A DNA stretch of 64,000 nt from Patagioenas fasciata. Its lineage: Eukaryota; Chordata; Aves; Columbiformes; Columbidae. The notes beneath the pieces were generated by a model. That model searched no databases. It was not told the origin of the DNA and saw only the letters and a list, made by a program, of their open reading frames with translations. Below, in pieces: positions 23,412 through 36,172 of the stretch; positions within the stretch are counted from its first letter, which is position 1; every line of letters starts with the position of its first letter. The position numbers were made by a program, and so were the translations under genes. The DNA is taken from assembly GCF_037038585.1 (NCBI RefSeq), contig NC_092520.1, positions 123,412,001-123,476,000 of the forward strand. The letters run 5' to 3'.

Positions 23412-24080
23412 CAGGCTTTTTGTTTGTTTTACTTTGTGAAGTTGTTCTTAAATTTCAAATAATACATGATATTTATTGGCAACTGCATGTTTCTGATATT
23501 CAGATATTCTGCTATTCAGATTTGGAATAAAAATAGAACATCCTGTATCTAAATTATGATATCTTATAGTTTTTCTAATGCAGTATTGGTATAAAGCATG
23601 TGGAAAATATTTGTTTTCTGCAAGGGTAGGTAGTTAACCTATTCAAGACAAGAGTTTATTCTCTCTAACCAAGAGACAACAAAGCTTTGTATGATGTTTC
23701 TAGTGAAATTAGGAGCTACCATTTTGGTAAACTGTTTTTTTGCATGAACCTATGGTATTTTAATGCATAACATTATGAACTGAGAGTGTCAATTTTTCAG
23801 ACTCAGTGTGTGGAACACAATTGTATTTTTCTGTAAAAATATATATAGGGCCTGCTTATGAGGCCCCAGTTTCTATTTATTGAAAACATTTGAAAGAAAT
23901 AAAATCCTCTTTCAGAGGAATACTGTATGAAACTTCTAGGTATTTATTTTATGGTAAGGCATAACATTTTATGTTGAGTTAATGATACCAAATGACACCC
24001 CAGTTTAGTCCATCCATATAATACTGTACTGGAATTTAATTGTTTTGGCTATAAAAGTGCACGTATAATAGAAGTCAGGT

Positions 24081-24114
24081 TTCTTTCTTTTTTTTTCTTT
24101 TTTTTTTTTTTTTT
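24081..24114. repeat. T/C-rich tract
   Basis: Runs of T broken by single C, ending in about 21 T, in intron 6. Confidence 0.85.
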
Positions 24115-26711
24115 ACACAAGCAGATACTTTGTTTCCTCCTTGTCCTTGCTCCTATGATTATGTTCTCTGAAAGGAGTATCTTGTCAGGCAAACGTATGA
24201 AGAAAAACATTTCCTAAATACCACACACAAACTATTAATTGCTTCATTTAAATATGTTACAGTAACTAAATCCTCCACACTTTATTAAGGTGAAATCATC
24301 TGCAAACGAGTGACATTGAATTGCAGACTCACTAAAGTAGGTTTGCCTTTGCCAACATTGAAACTGTGTGTTCAGTAGACGAAAACCAACAAATAAATAA
24401 TATTCAATTAGTGCTCTTTCTGAGGCTGAAAAAGTAAATTATATGCAAATGTGCTTAGTTGCCTTAAAACTCTTATTTCAGCTTTGGGAGTAGGTAGGTC
24501 ACGTATACTCCACAAGGTTTGTAGGAACTGTCGTATTGGTGAACAGTTCACACCTGGCAATAAGGGGAAACAATATTAGGACTGTGGGTGCCTCCCAAAG
24601 ATGTGTAGTTGTTTTTTGGCCTCTCAAGTGTACATGCAGCTGATAGAGAAAATGTTCTTCCTCATATAATATAAACACTTGCTGTACGTATCTGAGAAAG
24701 GACATACCGTTCACTCTCACTAGTACTGCTACTATAAGTGTTAGAGGTATCCAAAATATGTCTTTTGTAAAACATAGTTTAAAATTATAAAATGTCGTTT
24801 GCAAATGAGACACTAACAGTAGTGTCTTTGCTTCCCAATAAAGATTGTGTCTGGTAAACCAGGCAGAAATATTCAGGAAGAATACGCTTTGTGCATCCAA
24901 GTTCAAATTTATCATCAGAGTGTTTGATTAAAGTTCTGCTCGGCAAAGACTGACTCTGCTTTTTGTATATTCCTTCTGCTTATGGCAGCTATAGTGTTCT
25001 ATCTCTGAAGTTTTACTTCATCCTCAAGAAAGATAAACTTGGGCTTTTATGTGGTGTTTCACTGATTTGATTACTAGTAACATAAAAAATGACTTACAAA
25101 ATATGTGTGTAAAAAGCTTACCATAAACTAAGATACCATGATATCCTCCATACCATTGTTTTAAACGTTTATTTTCCAACTCCCATTGCGGATTATTAAC
25201 AGACAGGGCCATGACTATATTTTCCCTTGCACGTATGTATCTGCACAAGAAGGAAATGTTTGCATTTCATAAAAGCAGACTGAAGTGAGATCAAAATGAA
25301 TGTCCAGTCATAGCATACACAAAAGATTTTATGTTTTAAAGACAAGACTATTATGTCTTTGAAATTAAAATAGTTGCCTACATTCAACTGAATGATGAGA
25401 TAAGGAAAGCCTGGAGATTATAATACTAGGCCTTTGTTAGTGCAAAAATAAATAATTCTATGTAATCCTGTTAGCTCCTTAGAATGTCTTTCTGTGAGTT
25501 TTCTCCCCTGAATTTATAACAGAAAACTGTCTCGGAGAAGTATCAGGAAACTGTGAAGAGGTCCAATGCTGATTCCCTTTCTAAGTATGCAATGAAAATG
25601 TGCTATGGTAAACATTTTTATAGTCATTCTTCAAAGACTATGTCCAGCTCACCCTATTTAAGGTTTTGTTTCTGGATGGTAACTTTTAGGCACAGGCTTA
25701 GGTGCCTTTATTATTTTTATTTTTTTTTTTTGTCCTTCACTGTATTTACTCATGTGCATAATGTTGAATATTATGTGGAGATTCTGGCAATTTCCCTAGC
25801 TATGGTGCAAATGTTTCGGTTTCTCTCTATACCAAAGACTGCCAAGAACAGGGTAGTTAGGTTTCTGTAGCACCAAAGTGAACAGTTTCTAACGTCAACC
25901 TACTATCTTAGAATAAACCCAAATTTCTTATTCTAGACAACACCATAGAGCAAACACACTAAACCAGCTCTAAGCACTTGATTTTTTCAAGTGAATGTGA
26001 GATGGCTTTGACAATGAATATGTTGAGTATTTTCCAGCCTCTGTACTTGCGCATCAGCACTCTAGTGTTGTCAGAGTTAAAAGGTCAGTACCTTGCAAGC
26101 TAATGCGATGCCATAAAATATAGCGGGAATCAGGTGAAATTGTTTGCATCTGACATATGTTAACTCAGATTCTGTTTTCAACCGGGCAAAACTCAGTCAT
26201 TTTAATGTATTTCAGAACATTCAAAGTAAAAAGGCAGCATATGAAATCCCCACCACCTCTACAATAAAAAGTTCATCTTTGCAAACCTAAACAATTGAGA
26301 TTCTCACAGTTCCCCACATGTGTGGCTGCTGTCCAAGATTTTTTCTGAGGCAGTTTCAGCTGCCATTTTTAGGAAGTCCAAAATGCTCTTTTGATACAGG
26401 ATGGCTTTAGTAAAATAAGCAATACCTCAGATCCCAAGTGCATACTTGAATTTTTAGACTATGTGCTTATGGTGGGAGTGAGACATACTTTTATCAGAAT
26501 TAGTTTTTTACACAGTGTGAAGTGCATCCAAACTTACTATATTACAAAATGGCCCATTTCTTATTTTATATAAGAAGTAATTTGTCAGGTTATAACTATT
26601 TGAAAAATATGCTGGTTCTCTCCAAGTGATTTGTAGTAATTTTCTACCAACCACCTCTTGTTTCTGTTTTTTAGGGTGTGGTTTTAATCTGATAATTTCT
26701 CTTCCCAAAAG

Positions 26712-26874
26712 CAGGAACAAGAGACAAGCTATACTATTCTGAGAGCCAAAGGAACCAATGTTACCATCAGTGGCCTCAAACCTGATACCACCTATGTCTT
26801 CCAAATTCGAGCCCGAACTGCAGCTGGATACGGGACAAACAGCCGCAAGTTTGAATTTGAAACCAGTCCAGATT
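26712..26874 (+). CDS. EPHA3: EPHA3 exon 7: second half of second fibronectin III domain
   Basis: This 163-nt exon encodes about residues 477-530. It starts [20 protein letters not shown], carries the NVT glycosylation sequon, then the [20 protein letters not shown] strands and the motif [12 protein letters not shown]. The acceptor ends cttcccaaaag|CAG. A second AG three bases further on (the CAG itself) could serve as a NAGNAG tandem acceptor and remove one Gln. The donor is T|gtatgt. Reading past the donor adds only Cys-Met-Tyr-Leu-Phe-Lys before a TAG at 26892-26894. Human EPHA3 has a short secreted isoform that, as I recall it, ends in just this way after exon 7. Confidence 0.98.
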
Positions 26875-29179
26875 GTATGTATTTGTTCAAATAGTTCAAA
26901 CTGACATCCTGCCCTGTTTGTGATTGATTTGAATGGCTGCTTTCACTCCCTTTCTAGTTCAGTAAATACGACTTCATAACTATTTATGATGTGTCTTTTT
27001 GGGTAGCCTTACTGTATAACTTTACGTTTTATCATTAAACTTTAAACAGGCTGTAAAGAGTATACCATTAATATCACAGGTAGTATTTTCTTACATTCCC
27101 TACCCAACCTCTCTGCCTTGTGCCAGAATCAATACCTACCGAGAGAGGAGGTCCGACAGAAAACCAGATTCACAGCATGAACCCTATGGGCTATAAACCC
27201 CTGCTCCAAGAGAATTAGTATTATATTGGTCTGTTGCTCCTGTGGGTCAGTGTGTAATTCTCCACACTGCTGTGAAGCATAGCTGATATCTCCTGCATGG
27301 CCTTGAGGTGAAACTAATATGCACAGGCCGGGAAGAATGGTCGTTCACTTGAGTAGCTGGGTTGTTTGGGTCCATTCTCCTCTCCATCACTACATTTCTG
27401 GGTGGCCGAGGGGAAGTTATTTACTTGTCTGGCACTCCTTTTTCTTTTCTCTAACGCCTGGATAACAACATTATTTAGCTGATGTGTTCTTTACAAGTTC
27501 TGTTATTATATCAGAAAGACTCATAATAGAGCTCGTAGTCTTAAATGTTACTTTCTCATCACTTCGTACTAAATAGTAAATCAGACCTTTTCTTTGCTAG
27601 AAGCTGAAAGTGGCTTAATGCATCAAAAAGTCAGCCTTTGCCTAGGTACCCAGTCACTGGTGTTGACTGATGCTGCATAATCAAAGATTGCTTTTTAGAA
27701 GGTCAGGCTCATAGGAAGGAAGACTCATATCTGCTGATCAAAGTTATAACACAACTCAAGCCTACAATTCTGATACACTCTCATAAGGCTTATTCATGTA
27801 CTCATAAGACTTGAGAACCCATGGTGTAAGAAGTGCTTAGCTAAAAGCAACAATATTTTAACCAAGAAGAGTAGCATTGAGGCAAATGCTCTTTCACTTG
27901 GTATCTATGTATTTTTGAGATATATGATGTATTTCATCCCTACTTCTTCCTTCCCCACCTCAGTTCTTATTCTGAAAAGCAAACAAGCTTCTTGTTTAAA
28001 AAAATAGTTACAAATTGCTGTTATGGGGACATGCAGCTTTGGCATACTGGATGAAACTGAAACTCAGGATAGGACAGACAAGTACATCAAGGAGAAGAAA
28101 TCAGTTGCAGTATTAACAAATTTCATAATTTAGAGGTTAATGAGTTTTCTCTGCAATGTAATGCTAAGAAAAAAAAAAGAAAAAAGTAGCTGTCTGTTAA
28201 TGTGGGTGGTGGCAGAACACAGAAGTGCACACCTCAGTAATGAGTGTACAAGTTACACAGACAGACAACAAATGGCATAACTTTATTCTTATTACCAAGT
28301 TATCATAACTACGTGATTGCAATTGGAGGTTTGTAATAAACAGAAGCTTCTTCCCAAGAGGAATGGTGTGACTCTAAGCAATCATGTATACAAGCTGTCT
28401 GATTTCTGGGGAGATGGAGGGTTAGCTTTCACCTCAGCTTGGACAGCTAACTTGAAGCATAGTGCTGGTGCACCTAATTTTGCTGTGCTCTGGAAAGTTT
28501 GATAGGTATCTGCTGAGGTTTGTTTGTAACACCTAAAATCTAAAGGTGTCCTGTCCTGTCACTGTATAGCAGTCTAGTGCGCCAAAGCTCCATGCATAGG
28601 GACCACAGGGAAGCATCCAATGTAAGGCAGAAAATAGCGCTTCTTTTTGCTGTAAGCATTGATTAGCCCTGGATCATCCTTGTACCTGCTTCTGTCTGCC
28701 CTGAATTTTCACAGCCTTCATGGGGATACTGTCAAGCTTAACAGGAAAGCTTAATTCATTAAAGCGCTTTCCATTAAATGGAAGTGAGGGTAAGGGTGAT
28801 GAGTATTGAGTGGCAGGAATTTCTTGCTAAGGAAAAAGCCCTTACTGACTCTGACAAAATATACATAAGTTTGTATTTACATATGTGTTTATATATAAAT
28901 ATCAGTTTAACATCAGTTACTGCAATCAGCAAGAATAAAAATCAGTAGTACCAGAAACAACTTTGTTGGATTGTTAAAGATGGCTGGAGTCTTTTATTTT
29001 CTTCCCTTGTATTTATTTGTCTGGTGAAAAATTACTTAGTAAATTAAATATTTGGCAGTAGACCAAATGCCATAAAGTGATGACTCAATCTGTCAGTTCT
29101 CTATATGAATGTCAATTGTTATGTAATCAATGTTATGTATGGGGGGAGTTATTTATACATTTTTATGTTAACTTTCCAG
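26875..29179. other. EPHA3: EPHA3 intron 7 (2.3 kb)
   Basis: Its first 20 bases stay open in the EPHA3 frame and end in TAG (26892-26894). An ATTAAA hexamer follows at 27034-27039. This is the likely place for a soluble-receptor 3' end. No transposable element is recognised. Confidence 0.8.
27034..27039 (+). promoter_or_regulatory. EPHA3: Candidate poly(A) signal for a soluble EPHA3 form
   Basis: ATTAAA, the commonest variant hexamer, lies 160 bases after exon 7 and 140 bases after the in-frame TAG at 26892-26894. No obvious GT-rich element follows closely, so its use is uncertain. Confidence 0.4.
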
Positions 29180-29282
29180 CATTCTCCATTTCCAGTGAGA
29201 ATAGCCAGGTCGTAATGATTGCCATCTCAGCAGCAGTAGCCATTATTCTCCTCACTGTTGTGGTGTACGTCTTGATTGGCAG
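29180..29282 (+). CDS. EPHA3: EPHA3 exon 8: transmembrane helix
   Basis: This 103-nt exon encodes about residues 531-565. A short extracellular stalk (SFSISSENSQ) is followed by a hydrophobic stretch of about 23 residues, VVMIAISAAVAIILLTVVVY and on through VLIG, with Arg at its cytoplasmic end. It is the single membrane-spanning helix of the receptor and contains small-residue spacing (A-IS-AAVA) of the kind used in helix dimers. The exon starts by completing the Ser codon T|CA (acceptor aactttccag) and ends AG, two bases of the Arg codon (donor AG|gttagt). Continuing past the donor would give a membrane-anchored, kinase-less form with a stop at 29374-29376, but no clear polyadenylation context supports it. 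Confidence 0.97.
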
Positions 29283-29742
29283 GTTAGTTTATCGTCTGGT
29301 TTGCACATTTATTCCCACCTCCATTTCCCTGAGGGGCCTTGATGGGCATGGCAAATTGGGTGTCATCAGGCAGTAATGTGGCTGGTTTGCACCTTCTTTG
29401 TCTGCTGACCAGGAGCTCTGAATACTGCTTCATGCTTGGTAATGAGCCCGCTAACATTAGCAGCCCCAATCATGCAGCAGTTGTTAAAAAATGCTATAAA
29501 CACATTCTTAGGCAACTGTAAAATTAAACTGTAGGGGTCAAAAATCAACAAATCCTCTCATTAACCAATTTCCTCAAATTCCCTGAGAACATAACATGCC
29601 TCTATAGGGCACAGAGAATGTAAATATAATTAAATTTCAAACAGGCATTTAATTGTGGAGGGAAAACATTTTATTCTGTTTCCACCTGCAGTTAACATAT
29701 AAAATTCTTTATATTCATTCTTTTTTTCTCTGTTACTTGTAG
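29283..29742. other. EPHA3: EPHA3 intron 8 (460 bp)
   Basis: This short intron separates the transmembrane exon from exon 9. Nothing is recognised apart from its splice sites and an ATTAAA at 29523-29528 without a clear GT-rich partner. Confidence 0.85.
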
Positions 29743-29810
29743 ATTCTGTGGATACAAGAAGTCTAAACATAGCGCTGATGAGAAAAGACTACATTTTGGG
29801 AATGGCCATT
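29743..29810 (+). CDS. EPHA3: EPHA3 exon 9: start of juxtamembrane segment
   Basis: This 68-nt exon encodes about residues 565-587, the first cytoplasmic residues after the membrane helix. It reads FCGYKKSKHSADEKRLHFGN and then GH. The basic cluster next to the membrane fits the positive-inside rule. It is separated from exon 8 by the shortest intron in the window (460 bp). The acceptor is ctgttacttgtag and the donor is T|gtaagt, a near-consensus site. The size and both codon splits (AG|A for Arg, T|TG for Leu) agree with the neighbouring exons. Confidence 0.96.
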
Positions 29811-32800
29811 GTAAGTTACTGAAGTCTTTCAATACTTCCATCCCCTAGATGACTGATATTTTTCAATTTAAAAAAGTCATACCTCACTTATATGAAGGTG
29901 AAATTGGAAAGAGAATTATCTCTTCTCTTGTGAGTAAGGAGATTTTCCCCAAACAATTATTCTTTGTTTCAAATTCTTTCATCTGTGTTCAGGTTAGTAA
30001 TGAGCAAAACATTGCTGTCTATGCTCAAACAATGTGTCTGGTTAGCAATACGATATGGATTCTGCTGTGCATTACTGAAATGCAGAGTGTAACTTCAACT
30101 TCCTCATTATCAGCTGTATAAAGTCTAAGAAATGACATATTTTTCCCAAAGCAATATATAAAATCAATGAAACCTGTCTTGATGGCTACTGAAGGGGCTG
30201 TGAAAATTGCTTGCTTGATAAGGTTTGGAATTATTCTCAGCATAGACTGAAAAGTGATTTGGAGTAGTTTCTTAAATTAAGAATAAATACTAAACAAGTG
30301 TCACACAAATTAATGTTTGTTTGGGTTGATTTTTAATCCAGCTCTGTTTTTGTTCGAGTCCTGATTCTCTCCTTTCAAGAATGAGTATGTCTATGCTTGC
30401 TTTGTGCCCTATTCAGGACTAAGAGGAGAACCTTTCTATTGACTTACGTTGTCTTTGTACTGCAAAAATTGTGTATAGTTATGAGGTTTTGCTCATCCTG
30501 AGGAATCTGGGCTGCTTTTGAAATGTGTTCAAAAGCCAAACCTGAAGACTATTTCTGATGTTTGCGTACCTATTTTTAGTAAGGCTGAATGGGACTTTAT
30601 TAATGGCTACTCTGGGTCATTTGGCCATGCCCTGTGAAAGGAACAGCATAGAGCAAAATCCCATCCAAGAGATGCTTAGGAGAAGAAATGTTGATTTTCT
30701 GAATGTGGGCAAGTGTCCTGGCTACCAGGGAGAAGGAGCTTGCTATGGCCCATGGCTGGAGTGGAATGTCATCCTGCGGTATATCAGCTCCTCTCTGATC
30801 CTGGGTTCTTTCCACAATGTACATAACCCTTCAGCACTTTCCTACAGCAAAGGAGCTGTGGATCGTGAAGACTAGATCACAGTCTAAGCTCCATCCATAC
30901 CCTCTTTAAAATAGAGATACATTAGTTTTGAATCTGGAAGAGCTGAAAGGAGAGAAAGGTCATTGTTTAACATTCCTGATCAGGACTAGGGGGAGATTCT
31001 TCGTTTTTTTCTATCACGGCATTTTGGATTTTTTTCATCCTTTGAGGCTGAAATAATGTCCTTCATAAGCACCAAGACTGGAAATTTGTTTTTTTCTAAT
31101 GAGCATGTTCTTGATAGGAAGCAGTAGTTTATCTTTGAAACTCTTTCAGCTCTAGATAAATGTCCTGCTGCACTGTGTAAAACCATGTTGAACCATATAT
31201 TTCTATTGCTTAGCATGTTATAAAGGTGAGTGGCACTGTACCATCTGCAAGAAAGAGCTGTTGGTACCGTAATCAGATGCTTCCCCACCAACTATAATTA
31301 ACATTTTAATGAGGTATTTACCTGCAGTAGTTGGAAATTAGAAGTGCTTCCTAGCCCTGTGACAGTGAAGTAATGGTTCTCTGACTGTTCATATTATTCT
31401 TATTTTAGTTTTGGAGCTCCTCCCTATCTCCAGAGAACCGTGAGCATGCATATCCACAACACGTGTGCTCCTTCCCCTGCACTGTCAAGGGGTACACAAG
31501 CTGTAGCAATGGGTTTGCTTCATGCAGCCCAACCACTGCTAACCAACTAGTCTCAAAAAAATCTGTACAGTTACATGTGGCCCATAGAATTAATGCTTCA
31601 TCATCCAAATTTAATGAGGTTATAAAATAAAAGCAGCCAGTAAAAAAAGTGTCACAGACAAATAACAGGTCAGAGTTTGCTTTCCTTACTCCCACACAAT
31701 GGAAAGCAGCAATCACTATTCTTAAACATGCAAGTGCTGTTAAATTCCTGCGGATTAAATTGCTTTTAATTTGGCTTTAGTTATTTATGTACTGTTTTCT
31801 GAGCAGTACCATGCTGATTCACCATGTAGTAAGAACAGAGCCAATCATGGAACTGGTATTTCTGTTAGAAATTATTGGAAAATATTCATTGATTTTGCAG
31901 ATATTTTTTGGTTAGAATTTGTATGTGTGTGTGTGGCTGTTGTAACTTTATTCTACTAAGTTACAGTCTTTCTCAAAGGATAAGAAAATTGCTCCTCTGA
32001 ACTAAAAAAGGATAAAGTAACTTCCATGGCTGTCGTAAACTTTCAGCATCTCAAATACAGCAGCTGGTTTATTTCAGTCACTTTATACTGAATTACCTTA
32101 AAAAAGACTTCAGCCATGAACTATTCCCTGCAGCCTTATTACAAATCCTATAATATTACTTCAAAGGAGCAAAAATGTTTCACCTCCTCAGATCCTCTCC
32201 CTTTGCCTTCTTTGGCTAGGCCCTTTTTATTTTTTTGCTACCCTTAGGGCAATCCATGCTGTTAAAATGAAAATGTAAATTATTATGTTTGCACAGAATG
32301 AGCTGTAAAGTAGTACAGCTTAACACATGTGCATGTGTTTATTATCTGTTTTTCATGACAGAACCCAGTTACTATACAGGCTGCTCTTAATTATTGGTGT
32401 GAAGGGATTATTCTCCTTGCAGTCACCATCACCTGATCTTGGGAACCTCTGGGGTCAGCATTAAAAATCCACAGCCAAAAACGCCACAGTGCAGAAGCTT
32501 TTAATTGTTGTTATTTTTATTGGAGGTATGAGGGAGCCTGTAATGTACATTCAGCATGGACGGAAAGGAGCCTTTACAAGATTTTTAACCAACAGCAATA
32601 TACAGCCAATTACTTTTTGTTTTACTTGCAAGTAATTCTGTAATCATCAGGCTCTTGAAGGAAACACAGTTGGCATTTAATGCCAAGCACACGCAGCTCT
32701 TGTGTTAATAGCATGGCTCATAGTTTGCATTGTTTCCAAGGCAATTAGCTTGGGAACTCAGTTTTATCATTTATTTGTCAATACTGAGGCCAATAAATCT

Positions 32801-34005
32801 CCAAAAATTGGTTATTATTTTCTTTACATACACTTGGGATTGTTTGAGAAAACAATGGTGTGCTCTAACTAATGCTCCAAAGGCATTTTTTCCCATCTGT
32901 GTAACCTAGCAAAAAAGGTTTAACTATTCTAGCATTCAACAAATTGATACAGTATAATAATGCCAAGGTAGAAAGGATAGTCCCAAGTAGGTTAGGGCAG
33001 TGTTTGTAGGAGGAGTTAATATCTTTTACAAGACCAACTGGCACAGTAAGGGAAATACACGTCCAGGAATGCAGGTTTTCTGTCAGGACCAGAAAACTTC
33101 AAGCTGAATGTAACAGATATTTCACTTTTTTGTTAACAAAATATATTTGTGTTCCAAGCCGAATACAGAGGTAGGCACACAAGGTACTGCGTGCAAGCAC
33201 AAGTAGGACCTTGGGCTGGGGAGGGGAATGAGGCTATGCTTTGCCTTCAGCACCTTTGCTGTAGAGAATTGCGAATGATAACCTGTTCACCTCATCCCCA
33301 GTCCTGCTGGACGAAGAGGTGTGGAGAGCTTGAAACTGACTTTAAAGTCTTTCAGTCATTTGAACCAGTGTTTGGCCTGGGCAAACAAAACAATCCCTGG
33401 CCAGGAGATGGTAGAGGGGGACAAAATAATAGCACGGATGTTAAGGTAACTGCATGCTAGAACCAAACTTTAGTAAAAAGAATAATGGTCTACTTTCCTT
33501 GTATGTACTAGCAGAGGGATTGAGGTAGAGGTGTGTTTGTTCACATATAATTTTCTTGTGCATCTTGTTGGAGGCCTTGGAAAGAAAAAGCTTGACTTAA
33601 TGTATTCTCCTTAATATATGCTTAAGAACTTTTCAGGTTGACTGTAGCATCATACATTTTGTTCCTTGCCTCTTTGTTGTTGCCTTGAAAGGAACAATAT
33701 AAGGCAGCATCTAAACAGACCAAGCTGGGAGGGTCAGGTAGTATTTTAATATTTGAAAAGCAGTTAAATATGGTAAGTGTAGATATATTTTAAATTCTTT
33801 TTCAGATTTGGGTGCAACAACTACATTTATGTCTCTGGTTTCACGCTATATTAAGGTTCCTGGAGACCCATCCAAAGCAGTTTGATTTGAAGAAGCAGTA
33901 TACGTTTTTCTTCTATTGACTTGATTTCTCTTCTCTCATGAACTTTCTTTAGAAGGATTAATTAAGTCTAAGTAACATTTTTTCTCCGAATTTGTTTTTA
34001 CACAG
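29811..34005. other. EPHA3: EPHA3 intron 9 (4.2 kb)
   Basis: No transposable element is recognised. The stretch at about 32380-32830 is AT-rich, free of recognisable repeats and dense in ATTA/TAAT cores, so it is a candidate conserved non-coding element on appearance only. A few open runs of about 100 codons show no homology. Confidence 0.75.
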
Positions 34006-34131
34006 TGAAACTCCCAGGCCTGAGAACTTACGTAGATCCGCATACATATGAAGATCCCAATCAAGCTGTGCATGAATTTGCCAAGGAATTGGATGCTTCT
34101 AACATATCCATTGATAAAGTAGTTGGAGCAG
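34006..34131 (+). CDS. EPHA3: EPHA3 exon 10: juxtamembrane regulatory tyrosines and start of kinase domain
   Basis: This 126-nt exon encodes about residues 588-629. It contains the Eph juxtamembrane motif [13 protein letters not shown] with two tyrosines at positions equal to human Y596 and Y602. In the family, the unphosphorylated segment packs against and inhibits the kinase, and phosphorylation releases it and recruits SH2 adaptors. The text continues [20 protein letters not shown] and reaches GAG of the glycine-rich loop, the last Gly codon being split G|GA with exon 11. The acceptor is tttttacacag and the donor is G|gtaatg. The change T-to-N in EDPNQA and T-to-S in LDASNIS relative to the human sequence I remember are conservative. 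Confidence 0.98.
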
Positions 34132-35768
34132 GTAATGACCGTCAGATATACTGAACTAAAGATAGCCTTTTTTTGGATACACTGTTTTACATCCTTAAGT
34201 TTATACTTGTGACTGGAAAGAAAATGTTCTAAAGTCTTCAGATTAGTAGGTCAATTTTACAACTGACTTCAGTGCATACGAAAAGTTAAGGGCTTATGGT
34301 TCTATTTTTTTCCCCAAAGAAAGCAGGAAGTAAAACAGTTTTTCAAAGAGCATTCATCAGCCCACACTTGGATGCAGCACTGTTGGGAGTGAAGAGAGTT
34401 CAGCCTCACTTGTATGTTTCTCTTTAAAATCTGTCAGCACAGAAAATGGTATCAACTGTGAAGATGTTTTCTTTTTTTCCCTTGAAAGGACTGTTGACTA
34501 TTATGCCTTGAGTGAAACCACAAACTCATTTCATACCAGTCACCACACATCCATCAGACTGCAATGACCTTTGGTCATTGGATTGATTTTGGTCACTGCT
34601 TTGGATTTGAATTATCGATTTGGGAGGAAAGGGTTGTCTGTCTGATAACGGATTGTTTGAGCCATACAGACGCCATAGATTGTTTGGTTTACAAAAAACA
34701 AACTGTTGAAATGAGCAGATTTTGTAGCAGAGGAGCCAGATTACAAAAATTCTCATCACACTGACTTGTGCATGTTGCAACGCAGCATATAGTTCCTAAT
34801 AGGATGTGTGCTTGCTCCTTGAAGTAAAGTGGCAGATTGTCTTGTCAGGTCAGAATATCATAAAGTGTTAGCTTTCCTGCTAAATTAAAGCATTTGTGAG
34901 AACTATTATTGATTTTTAATCCATTGAAAATTACTAGTTCTTTTATTATTGATTTTTTGCTTCTCTCTAAACTTACTATTTGAATTAAAATCATGAGATG
35001 TGAGATACACAGACTCCTTCTGCACAGCAAAAGATTTTAATTTGCAAAAAAAACAAGCTACTGTACTATCAATCCCTCCTGAATCACCCAGTAAAAGGAA
35101 ACAGTATTCATCGTCTCTTACCGCAGCTACTCAACTGCTTGTATGAAGTTAGGTTATTTTCTGCAAAGGTAGAATTTTTATTCCTTGCTGGTTTTAATTT
35201 TGCCCCACAAGAGTGCACTGTTCTCCGTCATCTTCAGTAAAGGCAGCACAGCTCTGCTTACTGCACATAACAGAGAATTAACATGGGCAAAGCTAAGAGG
35301 GTTACTGAAAAGTTAAGTCCAAGATCAGTATGTTTCTTCCTAAGGCTTTCAGGAGCATTCATTTAGACAAGTAAGCTTTCTAAACTTGGGCTCTATGCAG
35401 TATATGAATCTAGAAAACAAATTAATAAGAATCAGTGATATGTCATATTTTATAGCTCATTGTTCTGACTTATTTTTAATCAGCATGCACATGAGAATGA
35501 GAGGTAAATCAAAATTTTCCAAATGTGACCTCTGAAAATGGAGAGAGGTTTCTGAGAGGCTTCAAAAAAGGGATATGTACTAAAAGATTCAAGTGGTTTG
35601 AAAAACAGTCCCTTTCCTCCACTCCAGTGAACGTGAAAGTCGGTTCCTGCAGGTCCTCGACTTTGAACCTTGGACTCAAGATAATAATGAAACCATTTGT
35701 TGGAGACTATGACACTAAACTACATGTGGTGTTACAGTTAATATTCTGTATTAACAGTTGCCAGAGAT

Positions 35769-36172
35769 CATAGATTCATAGAATAATTTGGGTTGGAAGG
35801 GACCTTCAAAGGTCATCTAGTCCAAGCCCCTGCAATGAGCAGGGACATTTTCAACTAGATCAGGTTGCTCAGAGCCCTGTCCAACCTGGCCTGGAATGTC
35901 TCCAGGGATGGGGCATCTACCGCCTCTCTGGGCAACCTGTGCCAGTGTTTCACCACCCTCAGTGTAAAAAATTTCTTCCACATGCCTAACCTGAATCTTC
36001 CCTCTTTTAGTTTAAAACCATCACCCGTTGTCCTGTCACAACAGACCCTGCTAAAAAGTCTGTCCCCATCTTTCTTACAAGCCCCTTTTAAGTACTGAAA
36101 GGCCACAAAAAGGTCTCACCAGAGCCTTCTCTTCTCCAGGATGAACAACTTCAACTCTCTCAGTCTTGAGCA
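35769..36172 (-). mobile_element. CR1 LINE, 3' end
   Basis: The minus strand shows the CR1 3' part. On the + strand it begins CATAGATTCATAGAAT, then TTGGGTTGGAAGGGACCTTC and the CR1-typical gtcatctagtccaagcccctgc. The remaining ORF reads KKFFTLRVVKHWHRLPREAV. It belongs to the same type as the copy at 45503-45748 (shared phrase tcaactagatcaggttgctc) and to a different type from the copies at 1-443 and 5797-6147. Confidence 0.93.

Larger units (their letters stand above)
20735..26711. other. EPHA3: EPHA3 intron 6 (6.0 kb)
   Basis: It holds a second hAT-type MITE (21925-22075), a C-rich tract just after it (22090-22118), a 12-bp-stem inverted repeat (22613-22653), a (TTG)7 repeat at 23391-23411 and a T/C-rich tract at 24081-24114. 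No coding segment other than chance open runs is seen. Confidence 0.85.

Noticed and set aside
24499..24915. 138-codon open frame on the minus strand
   Set aside because: Composition and content look random, with no domain. The length is within what chance gives in 64 kb.
30558..30875. 105-codon open frame in intron 9
   Set aside because: No similarity or signal supports it, and the opposite strand is equally open.
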